Source: Gammaproteobacteria bacterium
GTDB lineage: Bacteria > Pseudomonadota > Gammaproteobacteria > GRL18
DNA length: 6,913 nucleotides
Assembly: GCA_023144715.1 (NCBI GenBank)
Contig: JAGLFC010000007.1
Span: 1 to 6,913, forward strand
Reading direction: 5' to 3'
Each line of letters opens with the position of its first letter. Positions within the stretch are counted from its first letter, which is position 1. This document shows positions 1-6,526 of the stretch, one piece after another. The position numbers and the translations under genes are program-made. The notes under the pieces were generated by a model, which saw nothing but the letters and a program-made list of their open reading frames with translations, searched no databases and was not told the DNA's origin.

Positions 1-491
1 CTATTGGTATGACTTTATTATTACTTGATATAGCAAGTGGAATATTTATTATACTATTTGATCGTTCAGATCTTAATTTTATACACATCATTTTTTTACT
101 TATATTTTTTATATTAACCTTACAACCTGCTATAGAACAAACCTTGTTTTCACCTAATATTAGCAATAATAGTATTATTGGTTCAATCTGTATTTTTTTA
201 TTGTTAGGTCTTATTTGGACAATGGTTTATTTATTATTGATAGAATTTATTCCAGAATCATTTTCAGGAATTACAAGCAATAATTGGCACAAAAATTTTC
301 CTGAACTTATTTATTTAAGCTTTATTATTTTAACGACATTAGGGTTTGGTGATTTATTACCCGTTGCTCCTTTAGCTCGTTTTTTAGTCTATATAGAAGC
401 CATAGCAGGCACTTTTTATATGGCATTGATTGTTTCTAGTCTTGTAAGTGCCATTCCATCTATTAAAAATATTAGTAAAGAAGATGTGTAA
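1..491 (+). CDS. Potassium-channel-like membrane protein (Ion_trans_2 type), 5' end cut by window edge
   Basis: The frame is open to the left edge, so the Met codon at 9 is probably internal and the true start lies outside. The 160 residues counted from that Met are very hydrophobic. Membrane segments are visible at about 1-18, 24-42, 56-79 and 122-150, with a re-entrant pore helix at about 98-110. TTLGFGD at 109-115 matches the K+ selectivity filter (canonical TVGYGD), preceded by the pore helix and followed by an outward-to-inward helix, as in the two-helix pore unit of Ion_trans_2 proteins. The pore would conduct K+ through the inner membrane as a tetramer (family knowledge). No RCK/TrkA-N or cyclic-nucleotide domain follows the pore; the protein ends 10 residues after the last helix. 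Its TAA overlaps the ATG of the MscS gene by one base. The family call is good; ion selectivity and gating signal are not shown by sequence. Confidence 0.85.
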   Translation, partial: IGMTLLLLDIASGIFIILFDRSDLNFIHIIFLLIFFILTLQPAIEQTLFSPNISNNSIIGSICIFLLLGLIWTMVYLLLIEFIPESFSGITSNNWHKNFPELIYLSFIILTTLGFGDLLPVAPLARFLVYIEAIAGTFYMALIVSSLVSAIPSIKNISKEDV

Positions 492-1864
492 TGCAATATT
501 TTTTATCTATTTTTATAGTGAGTTTTTTACTTATTTCTATATCAGAAGCACAAAGTGTACAGGCAGAAATAAAAGATACTTTAATAGATTCAATTGATCC
601 AGAAGCTAAACCTAATAGCACTAAAGAGTCTAAAGATAAAATTAATGTTAAGGCTTTAGATACAAATGATTTAGAAAAAATCAGTGATTCAAAAAAGTCT
701 TCATTAGATAAAAAAAAGAAAGATGTCAGCCAGTCCGTTGTTAAAAGTCAACAAGCATTGGATGAAAAAGAAGTCGTTCAAGATAAAGTGGAATCAATTG
801 AGGAAGAACAAGAAGAAACAAATGATAAAATAACAGAGGCTAAAACTCAACATTCAAATACAGAGCTACATCAATTAAAAAAAAAATCAGTGCAGTTAGC
901 AGAAAAACATAAAACTCTAAAAAAAGATTTGCTTGAAAAAGAAAAAAAAGTACAAGAGGCATTTCACGAAACTGCACAAAAACAAAATGAAATTAAGCAA
1001 TTACAGTTACAATTGCACAACTTGCAAATTGAAACAAATAATCGTTATAGTGTCAGAAAAAAATCCTTAATTATTGTTGTTATTATCTTATTGATGTTTT
1101 TTTTATTATTTATTAAAAATTTTATCATTAGTTTATTTGATCAAGGATTAGTGGTTAGAATTCAAAAACATCATTCAACTCGAGCATTGAGAATGAGGAC
1201 TTTTTTGCGTATTCTCAGCTGGATAATATCTGTTATTATTGTGGGCCTTTCAATATTTTTTATTTTGGAATTATTTGGGTTTGATTCAAATACGACTTTG
1301 GCAGGTGCGGGTATATTTGGTGTTGCAATTGGTTTTGGTGCACAACAATTTATTAAAGATATTTTTTCAGGATTATTTTTAGTCATTGAAGGACAGTTTG
1401 GTATTGATGATTTTGTTAATATTGCTAATTGCTCAGGAACAGTGGAAGATATTAATCTTCGTTTTACTAAATTGCGTAATTATGATGGTAATGTTATTTT
1501 TATACCCAATGGCGATATTAAATCGGTTGTCAATTATGGCAAGGGGTATGCAAATTCCGTAATTATTTTTTATATTGATATTGATCAAGTTATTGAGCCT
1601 GTTTTTGCATTAGTACATGAAGTGGTACATGAATTACGTTCAGCTCCTGATTTAGTGGATGAAATGTTCAGTGATGTTCAATTATTAGGGATTAATGCTT
1701 TTACTCCATCAGGTGTTGAGGTTAAGTTTCGCATTAAAACTGCACCTCAATCACAGTGGATGGTTGGTAGAGAAGTGCGTTATTCCTTAAAAGAACGTTT
1801 TGAGCTAGAAGGTATTCGCCTGTTTCAATATCAACAGAAAGATCAATTAGTAAAAGCAGTATAA
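491..1864 (+). CDS. MscS-family mechanosensitive ion channel with signal peptide and long periplasmic coiled coil
   Basis: This 457-residue protein is predicted to open under membrane tension and release solutes during osmotic downshock. Residues 1-25 look like a signal peptide (hydrophobic 4-18, possible cleavage after VQA at 25), although no basic residue precedes the core. Residues about 30-185 are highly charged, rich in Lys, Glu and Gln, and read as coiled coil. TM1 is at about 192-215 and TM2 at 239-263. The pore helix TM3 at about 269-300 has the small-residue pattern AGAGIFGVAIGFGAQQ, then FSGLFLVIEGQF. The MscS beta domain follows (GTVEDINLRFTKLRNYDGNVIFIPNG, read as GTVEDI at 316-321 and IPNG at 338-341), then the alpha/beta cytoplasmic domain to about 445. 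An exported N-terminus plus three helices places the C-terminus in the cytoplasm, as MscS requires. An AAGAAG ribosome site lies 7 bases before the ATG. Translational coupling to the upstream channel gene is likely. Confidence 0.93.
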   Translation: MQYFLSIFIVSFLLISISEAQSVQAEIKDTLIDSIDPEAKPNSTKESKDKINVKALDTNDLEKISDSKKSSLDKKKKDVSQSVVKSQQALDEKEVVQDKVESIEEEQEETNDKITEAKTQHSNTELHQLKKKSVQLAEKHKTLKKDLLEKEKKVQEAFHETAQKQNEIKQLQLQLHNLQIETNNRYSVRKKSLIIVVIILLMFFLLFIKNFIISLFDQGLVVRIQKHHSTRALRMRTFLRILSWIISVIIVGLSIFFILELFGFDSNTTLAGAGIFGVAIGFGAQQFIKDIFSGLFLVIEGQFGIDDFVNIANCSGTVEDINLRFTKLRNYDGNVIFIPNGDIKSVVNYGKGYANSVIIFYIDIDQVIEPVFALVHEVVHELRSAPDLVDEMFSDVQLLGINAFTPSGVEVKFRIKTAPQSQWMVGREVRYSLKERFELEGIRLFQYQQKDQLVKAV

Positions 1865-1896
1865 AATATGCTTTAATAATACCAATAATTAAAAAT

Positions 1897-1901
1897 GAGA
1901 G
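1897..1901 (+). promoter_or_regulatory. Ribosome binding site deciding the lipoprotein start
   Basis: GAGAG ends 5 bases before the ATG at 1907 and is the only purine-rich site near either candidate start. The ATG at 1895 is preceded by an A/T stretch (ATAATTAAAA) with no Shine-Dalgarno match and overlaps this site. This supports initiation at 1907, which also puts Lys at position 3 directly before the hydrophobic core. Confidence 0.55.
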
Positions 1902-1906
1902 AAAAA

Positions 1907-2254
1907 ATGATAAAAATTGTAATCACTAGTATTATGTTAACCAGTTTACTGATGAGTGGCTGTACTTACTATCAAACCGCACCCGGTGTATATACGAGTG
2001 TACCTGTTGCTACCACCAGTAAATTCGATCAATCATGGTCAGCCGCTATGGGTGCTTTTTCAGATCAAGGGGTAAGCATTACAACAAGTGATCCTGACGC
2101 AGGGGTGATTCAAGGATTTTATTATGAAACAGCCGTTATCGGTAATATTAATCGTCAAGCAGATGGTAGTGTGCGGGTTGAATTTAATGCGTCTAATGAT
2201 TCAGCATTAATGAGCCGTATTACCAGTGCATATAATAGAAGAATGGGGCGTTAG
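1907..2254 (+). CDS. Small lipoprotein of unknown function
   Basis: The protein has 115 residues from the chosen ATG. It begins with a basic residue (Lys3), a hydrophobic stretch, and the lipobox-like LMSGC with the acylated Cys at 19. The residue after Cys is Thr rather than Asp, which in enterobacterial rules favours Lol transport to the outer membrane. The mature part, about 97 residues, has no further membrane segment. It contains FDQSWSAAMGAF followed by short alternating strands (VSITTS, VIQGFY, VRVEFNA) and a basic end, NRRMGR. That helix-strand layout recalls small envelope lipoproteins such as the DUF3568 type, but I do not recognise a specific family. An in-frame ATG at 1895 would add MREK; it has no ribosome site, while the ATG at 1907 does. 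The gene follows the MscS gene closely with no visible terminator between, so cotranscription is likely. Confidence 0.8.
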   Translation: MIKIVITSIMLTSLLMSGCTYYQTAPGVYTSVPVATTSKFDQSWSAAMGAFSDQGVSITTSDPDAGVIQGFYYETAVIGNINRQADGSVRVEFNASNDSALMSRITSAYNRRMGR

Positions 2255-2265
2255 AAGATAAAAAT

Positions 2266-2302
2266 CTCATCTTTTATCCTTAATCTTGGAAAAAAAGATG
2301 AG
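2266..2302. terminator. Bidirectional intrinsic terminator between convergent genes
   Basis: CTCATCTTTT (2266-2275) pairs perfectly with AAAAGATGAG (2293-2302), giving a 10-bp stem with a 17-base loop; TCC/GGA inside the loop can pair in addition. It lies 11 bases after the lipoprotein stop and 13 bases beyond the stop of the minus-strand KamA-like gene. Reading minus, the stem is followed by ATTTTTATC, a usable U tract; reading plus, it is followed by the weaker CATATTTTCTGTTTT. A second, overlapping hairpin (GATAAAA 2257-2263 with TTTTATC 2272-2278) is mutually exclusive with the first. Position between convergent genes supports the terminator role. Confidence 0.7.
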
Positions 2303-2315
2303 CATATTTTCTGTT

Positions 2316-3656
2316 TTAAACCGCCTCATTTTGTATTGTCTGAAATTCTTTATCAAAAAAGAATTCTTTTTCACCAAAGGCAGGTTTTAAATGATTTAAC
2401 CAAGTCGCTTGTTCATCATATTGGGCATAAAAAGGACGTTGCACCCAGTTATGAACACGTCCCTGAATAAAGCGTAAAGCAATTACTTTTTCACCATGAA
2501 TTTCAGTAATACCATGAATTTCAACTTTACCAGGATTACAACTCATAGATGGACCTCTAGCGGTTCGTGCTAAACCACTGACATGAATTTTAGCATCACG
2601 ATAAATTTCATAAGCTTTGACCAAAGGAATGGCAAAATAATGTTGTGCACCTGTATCACGCTCAACAAACATATAATAAGGAATAATACCCAGCTTAACC
2701 TGTTCACGCCACATTTTTGACCAGACTTTTGCAGAGTCATTAATATGAGCGAGTAGAGGGCCTTGACTACGAATAATGGCGCCACTTCCCTGTATGCGTT
2801 TAATGGCTTGTTTGGCAATATCCGTATCAATTTCTTTCCAATGATTAAGATGTGCCATAATTGCAACATGTTTTCCAGAATCAACCAGTTTTGTAAGTAA
2901 ATCAATCAGTTCATCGGCATCATCATCGCTGATAAAACGTTGTGGCCAAAAGGTGAGTGCTTTAGTGCCTATGCGAATGGTTTGAATATGATCAAATTCA
3001 GGTTGTAATAATGGTTCTAAATAAGCCACTAAATATTTTGCTTTCATCACCATCGGGTCACCACCCGTGAGTAATAAATCACTGACTTCTTTATGTTGTG
3101 CTAAGTATTTTTGTAAATTATGAGCTTCTGATGTTGCAAATTTAAGTTCTTTATTACCAATAAACTGTGCCCAGCGAAAACAAAAAGTACAATAAGTATG
3201 ACACGTTTGCCCTTGGCTGGGGAAAAATAAGACGGTTTCGTTATACTTATGTTGTAAACCGGGTAAAGCTTCATTGTTTAATGTAGGGACATTGAGCTTT
3301 TGTTGACCTGCTGGATGTGGATTAAGATCGGCACGAATTTGATTTGCTAATTCTTTCACCTTATTTTTTTCAGGCTGAGTCATTAATAACTCTGACATTT
3401 TATTAAAATGATGTTTTTCCAACATTCCTGGTTGAGGAAAAGATAATTGATAAATGGGATCATTAGGAATATTGTTCCAGTCAATCAGTTCATTGATCAC
3501 ATATTCATTGACTCGAAAGGGTAATACAGAAGCAACAACTTTTATATCAAATATTTGTTGTTTCGTTAAATACTCCTTTAACTGTGGAATATTATCAATA
3601 TGTCGTTCAGTAAAAATTTTTAATTTTTGATACTTTGTGGTCACAAAATGTCCCAT
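2316..3656 (-). CDS. KamA-family radical SAM protein (lysine 2,3-aminomutase-like), substrate uncertain
   Basis: This 446-residue enzyme is expected to be cytoplasmic and to carry a 4Fe-4S cluster, SAM and PLP. The radical SAM CX3CX2C motif is CHTYCTFC with Cys152, Cys156 and Cys159, followed by FRWAQF. TGGDP at 197-201 is the SAM-contacting motif of KamA-like enzymes. NPGK with Lys377 lies where lysine 2,3-aminomutase has PGGGGK, so Lys377 is the probable PLP Schiff-base residue. The paired Asp residues that hold the lysine side chain in the clostridial enzyme are not evident: Glu332 appears to replace the first, and the second has no clear counterpart. Family members exchange an alpha-amino group and a beta-hydrogen of an amino acid, but this subgroup's substrate is unknown to me. 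It is not EpmB, being too long and differing in the motif flanks. No beta-lysine acetyltransferase (AblB) lies nearby. No strong ribosome site precedes the ATG, so the start is less certain than the frame. Confidence 0.88.
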   Translation of the reverse strand: MGHFVTTKYQKLKIFTERHIDNIPQLKEYLTKQQIFDIKVVASVLPFRVNEYVINELIDWNNIPNDPIYQLSFPQPGMLEKHHFNKMSELLMTQPEKNKVKELANQIRADLNPHPAGQQKLNVPTLNNEALPGLQHKYNETVLFFPSQGQTCHTYCTFCFRWAQFIGNKELKFATSEAHNLQKYLAQHKEVSDLLLTGGDPMVMKAKYLVAYLEPLLQPEFDHIQTIRIGTKALTFWPQRFISDDDADELIDLLTKLVDSGKHVAIMAHLNHWKEIDTDIAKQAIKRIQGSGAIIRSQGPLLAHINDSAKVWSKMWREQVKLGIIPYYMFVERDTGAQHYFAIPLVKAYEIYRDAKIHVSGLARTARGPSMSCNPGKVEIHGITEIHGEKVIALRFIQGRVHNWVQRPFYAQYDEQATWLNHLKPAFGEKEFFFDKEFQTIQNEAV

Positions 3657-3675
3657 TTATTGTTTAAAGATAAAG

Positions 3676-3684
3676 AGTATAACA
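3676..3684 (-). promoter_or_regulatory. Extended -10 promoter candidate for the KamA-like gene
   Basis: Read on the minus strand this is TGTTATACT, an exact TGn plus TATACT extended -10 box. The hexamers 16-18 bases upstream (such as TTATTT) match the -35 consensus poorly, which extended -10 promoters tolerate. Transcription would begin near 3669, giving a leader of only about 13 bases before the ATG at 3656. That short leader fits the lack of a clear ribosome site. Confidence 0.4.
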
Positions 3685-3743
3685 CCCTTAATATAAAAAA
3701 ATAACAGGGTATTTTATATGATTTTAAAGTGATTCAACCTATT

Positions 3744-3772
3744 ATTGTTTCTATGACTATGGTAAGTGTCAA
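3744..3772 (-). promoter_or_regulatory. Second sigma70-like promoter candidate upstream of the KamA-like gene
   Basis: A perfect TTGACA -35 (minus strand, 3767-3772) is followed after 17 bases by AACAAT (3744-3749), a modest -10 match. It starts immediately after the interrupted hairpin at the end of the upstream gene. It would give a leader of about 80 bases. The strong -35 and weak -10 make it a possible activator-dependent promoter or a chance match. Confidence 0.3.
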
Positions 3773-3805
3773 CGTTTATTGGCTACCAAATTATTGGTAT
3801 AAACG
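3773..3805 (-). repeat. Interrupted hairpin spanning the stop codon of the transferase gene
   Basis: CGTTTAT (3773-3779) pairs with ATAAACG (3799-3805), and ACCAA (3785-3789) pairs with TTGGT (3794-3798). Together they form a 12-bp stem with a 5-base one-sided bulge (3780-3784) and the 4-base loop TAAT read on the minus strand. The TAA stop codon (3791-3793) sits in that loop. No U tract follows, so it is not a standard intrinsic terminator. It could stabilise the mRNA 3' end or be a weak or factor-assisted terminator. Confidence 0.45.
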
Positions 3806-5698
3806 CTTATCGTATAAATGATTCATTGTTAAAATAAAAGCCAGTGCCTTATGTTCTAGTTCTTGATCATGTTCTGTAGGGATCATTTTTTGATCGTTAT
3901 AGAGAAAGCTTAAGGCAGGTTTGTCAGGTCTTAATACCGCCACTTTATCGCCAATACGCAGTGCATAAGTATCATTAAATTGCATTAAGGCAAGATCTTT
4001 TTTCTGATCACTAAAAATAGAATGACCTAGAACAGGGTAGTTGAAATCCTGTCCAATTAAATCCAGTGCGGTTGCCAATACATCAGGCTGAGTGGTCAAA
4101 CGATCAAAATTTTGTGCTTTAATACCACCACCTAGAATCATGCCGGGAATATGGTAGAGTTTAACAGGTAGCATATCACTGCCTCTGACTCTGATATTAT
4201 GATCGGCGACAATAACAAAAACAGTGTCTTGATAATAGGCTTCTTTTTTTGCTTCTTCAATAAAACGACCAATGGCATGATCCGCATATTTAATCGCATT
4301 GAGTTCACTTTTTTCTTCAATACCTGCTAATAGCTCTATTTTTCCTTTTGGAAAATCAAAAGGGGAATGATTGGATGTGCTAAACATAACCGCAACAAAG
4401 GGTTGTTTTTGTTGATGCAAAGAGGTAAATTCTTGATGAGCACGAAGCACCATATCTTCGTCACTGACCCCCCAAGTACCTGTAAATTCAGGATCAATAA
4501 ATTTTTCTTGATCAATAATTTCATCAAAACCATTTCCCAAAAACCAGCCACGCATATTATCAAAACGACTTTCACCGCCATATAAAAAAATTGAATGATA
4601 GCCTAAAGGTTTTAATAAAGAAGCAATGGTAAAAAAGTCACTTTGAGATTTATTTCTTTTGATAACACCTTTTCCCGGTACAGAAAAATTTCCAGAAACA
4701 CTGCCCGCAATGCCTCTAATACTGCGTGTACCATTAGAGTACAAATTACGAAACAAAATACCTTCCTGACTTAAACGATTAAAATGTGGGGTAATACCTG
4801 ATTCACCACCCGTGACTTCTACAAATTGTGCACCTAAGCTTTCTTGTAAAAAAATAACTAAATTTTTAGGTTTTTTAATAGGAAAATGAGTTTTTTCTAA
4901 ACGACTAAAAGGGGAGAGACTATTACTGGATAGTGGAATATTTAAGGTGTTACTCACTAGAGACATGGCTTCATTAATGTCCATTTCACCATAAGCTTTG
5001 AGTGTACTCTTATTATATTTTTGATCGCGATAAATAGCATAAGCGATACTATAAATTGAGTTCTTTGTGACTTCATTAAGCACTCGATTACTAGAATACA
5101 TGGCATCGGAAAGATTGGCAGGTCGATGACCCAATGAAGAACGAATACCGAGTGCTAATATAAAAATAAGAGGAAAAAAGAACAAAATTCGTTGTATATA
5201 AGGCACCTCAAAGACAGGACTAAAATCATGTAATGTTTTATGTTTTAAATAAAAGTAGCCTGCAACGACTAACATTATAAAAGCCATCAATAATTCCAGT
5301 TTATAGGCTGAAAAAATCATATTAAAAACTTCTTTAGGATACACGAGGTATTCGACAAAAAGAAAATTAGGTCGAACATCATATTCAGCAAAGAAAGGGA
5401 ACGTTGCATTCTCAATATAAATAAAGCACAGAAAAATAATTAAAAAGTAAGCGGTGAGAATACTATTAATCACTTTTTGTATTTTTTTAGGGGATAATGT
5501 AAGTAAGATAACAGGAATGATTAAACTGATGCACACAATAATCACATCCATTTTGAGACCGTATAAAAAACTCAGCCAATAATTGACATTATCGTGTGCA
5601 AAACGTTCAAAATATAAACTAAAAAGAACCACTCGACCGATAAAAAAAATGGATAACAGCAGAATAAAATAAGACAATAAACATTTAATTAATTTCAT
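3791..5698 (-). CDS. LtaS-type phosphoglycerol/phosphoethanolamine-type transferase (sulfatase superfamily), inner membrane
   Basis: The 635-residue protein has five N-terminal membrane helices (about 8-27, 50-68, 77-97, 132-150, 168-187), a linker, and a periplasmic catalytic domain from about 277. This is the LtaS/MdoB layout and usual length. Expected active-site elements are present: Glu286 in LQESLG (metal), Thr324 in NGTRSIRG (catalytic nucleophile), GTWGVSDEDM at 407-416, His444 in SNHSPF, and Asp499-His500 in VADHN (metal). Such enzymes use a divalent metal, usually Mn, to move a phospho-alcohol head group from a phospholipid to an acceptor glycan or lipid through a phospho-threonine intermediate. 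The Gram-negative acceptor cannot be read from sequence; a periplasmic glucan, capsule or LPS sugar is possible. AAGAG (5706-5710) ends 7 bases before the ATG, supporting the start. The gene follows the DUF4126 gene by 57 bases. Confidence 0.92.
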   Translation of the reverse strand: MKLIKCLLSYFILLLSIFFIGRVVLFSLYFERFAHDNVNYWLSFLYGLKMDVIIVCISLIIPVILLTLSPKKIQKVINSILTAYFLIIFLCFIYIENATFPFFAEYDVRPNFLFVEYLVYPKEVFNMIFSAYKLELLMAFIMLVVAGYFYLKHKTLHDFSPVFEVPYIQRILFFFPLIFILALGIRSSLGHRPANLSDAMYSSNRVLNEVTKNSIYSIAYAIYRDQKYNKSTLKAYGEMDINEAMSLVSNTLNIPLSSNSLSPFSRLEKTHFPIKKPKNLVIFLQESLGAQFVEVTGGESGITPHFNRLSQEGILFRNLYSNGTRSIRGIAGSVSGNFSVPGKGVIKRNKSQSDFFTIASLLKPLGYHSIFLYGGESRFDNMRGWFLGNGFDEIIDQEKFIDPEFTGTWGVSDEDMVLRAHQEFTSLHQQKQPFVAVMFSTSNHSPFDFPKGKIELLAGIEEKSELNAIKYADHAIGRFIEEAKKEAYYQDTVFVIVADHNIRVRGSDMLPVKLYHIPGMILGGGIKAQNFDRLTTQPDVLATALDLIGQDFNYPVLGHSIFSDQKKDLALMQFNDTYALRIGDKVAVLRPDKPALSFLYNDQKMIPTEHDQELEHKALAFILTMNHLYDKRLYQ

Positions 5699-5705
5699 TG
5701 ATTGA

Positions 5706-5710
5706 CTCTT
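5706..5710 (-). promoter_or_regulatory. Ribosome binding site of the LtaS-type gene
   Basis: AAGAG on the minus strand lies 7 bases before the ATG at 5698, at ideal spacing. The CTCTT just after the DUF4126 stop codon could pair with it in the mRNA, but the 5-bp pairing is too short to claim regulation. Confidence 0.55.
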
Positions 5711-5755
5711 ATAGATTTGATAGATAAAAAAAAGTGATTGCGTTAATAAAAGAGA

Positions 5756-6454
5756 CTATTTTTTATGGTTATAATTCATTTTTAATACGGATTTATTAGG
5801 AGAAATGGTGTCATCAATTGTACTAAAATTAAGTTCTTCCTCTGCTTTTTTTCCAGAAAAGAAATTTTTGATACGAATAAAAATAAATTTAATTCCACGC
5901 CATAACTTGGGTAATAACCAAATCATGAGAAGAATAAATACTATCAAAAACAGTACAAATAAAGTTGGATGATTGAGTGCCGCCCATAAACCTGTTACCA
6001 CCGCAACATCTTCACTCACTGAAGCTGTCCAATTGGTGACAGGCTCGGGTGAAGTATTGATTAATACACGAGTACTTGATTTTAAGGCGTGTGTTGTCAG
6101 TGCCATGCCACCGCCTAAAATACCTGATGCAATTTCTGCTGCTGAAGAAACATCCCCCACCGTATTGGCTGCTAAAATAGCACCAGCAGGCACACGAATA
6201 AAGGTATGTATGGCATCCCAGCCAGAATCAACTCCGGGAATTTTATCAGCAAAAAATTCAACAAAATACATCAGACCTGCGGCAGCAATGATCATCGGAT
6301 TACTTAATACTTCTAAGCCCGGTGGTAGATCAATATTACCTGTTGCTCCCATCAAGCCTATCATTAAAATTGTTGCATAAAGATTAATACCGCTTGCCCA
6401 AGCCACTCCCATACTTGTTGCAATAAGAGTAATGATATGATTATATTCATCCAT
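5756..6454 (-). CDS. DUF4126 family integral membrane protein, function unknown
   Basis: The 232-residue protein matches the DUF4126 family as I know it: GINLYATIL at 22-30, LPPGLEVLSNP at 43-53, then YFVEFFADKIPGVDSGWD at 63-80 and HTFIRVPAGAILAA at 83-96. Hydrophobic segments lie at about 8-36, 54-68, 86-97, 107-122 and 163-182, with the acidic/aromatic signature between the second and third. Residues about 184-232 form a basic, poorly conserved tail that probably faces the cytoplasm. The family has no established biochemical role. AGGG (6463-6466) lies 8 bases before the ATG and supports the start. The downstream gene on the same strand is the LtaS-type transferase, suggesting a shared transcript and possibly an envelope role; that link is inference. 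Confidence 0.88.
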   Translation of the reverse strand: MDEYNHIITLIATSMGVAWASGINLYATILMIGLMGATGNIDLPPGLEVLSNPMIIAAAGLMYFVEFFADKIPGVDSGWDAIHTFIRVPAGAILAANTVGDVSSAAEIASGILGGGMALTTHALKSSTRVLINTSPEPVTNWTASVSEDVAVVTGLWAALNHPTLFVLFLIVFILLMIWLLPKLWRGIKFIFIRIKNFFSGKKAEEELNFSTIDDTISPNKSVLKMNYNHKK

Positions 6455-6497
6455 TAAGATAGCCCTATAAATAATTGGTTATTGACATAAAAATTCA

Positions 6498-6526
6498 AGT
6501 ATACTCAATTCTGTTTCTATTAATCA
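6498..6526 (-). promoter_or_regulatory. Promoter candidate for the DUF4126 gene
   Basis: On the minus strand TATACT (6498-6503) is a good -10 box. The hexamer 17 bases upstream, TGATTA (6521-6526), is a poor -35 match. Transcription would start near 6491 and give a leader of about 37 bases ending in the AGGG ribosome site. The weak -35 overlaps the 9-bp dyad. Confidence 0.35.

Noticed and set aside
164..180. Perfect inverted repeat CAATAATA-G-TATTATTG
   Set aside because: It lies inside the channel coding region with no promoter near; it is probably chance in AT-rich sequence and is a useful warning about the similar dyad at 6518-6536.
1171..1386. Minus-strand open frame of 71 codons opposite the MscS pore region
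   Set aside because: It is antisense to the most conserved part of MscS; its composition is that of a reversed membrane segment.
2570..2905. Minus-strand open frame of 111 codons within the KamA-like gene
   Set aside because: It is the same strand in another frame, covering conserved radical SAM barrel sequence; hydrophobic content is expected from frame shift in AT-rich DNA.
3684..3711. ACCCTTAAT...AACAGGGT hairpin as a terminator of the LtaS-type gene
   Set aside because: The stem is only about 5 bp and no T tract follows on the minus strand; the region overlaps the promoter candidate instead.
4138..4581. Two shifted-frame minus-strand open frames (4138-4320 and 4336-4581) inside the LtaS-type gene
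   Set aside because: The main frame is intact through this region with all active-site residues, so these are shadows and not signs of a frameshift.
4367..4585. Plus-strand open frame of 72 codons opposite the LtaS-type gene
   Set aside because: It is antisense to the conserved catalytic domain and has no recognisable protein features.
5973..6380. 135-codon open frame on the plus strand inside the DUF4126 gene
   Set aside because: It is antisense to a gene with clear family motifs, its translation is low-complexity (Ala/Pro/Ser/Thr/Ile-rich), and no good ribosome site or promoter precedes it.
6482..6505. Plus-strand TTGACA followed by TATACT
   Set aside because: The spacer is only 12 bases and nothing on the plus strand lies downstream; the TATACT belongs to the palindrome AGTATACT, whose minus-strand copy is better placed for the DUF4126 gene.
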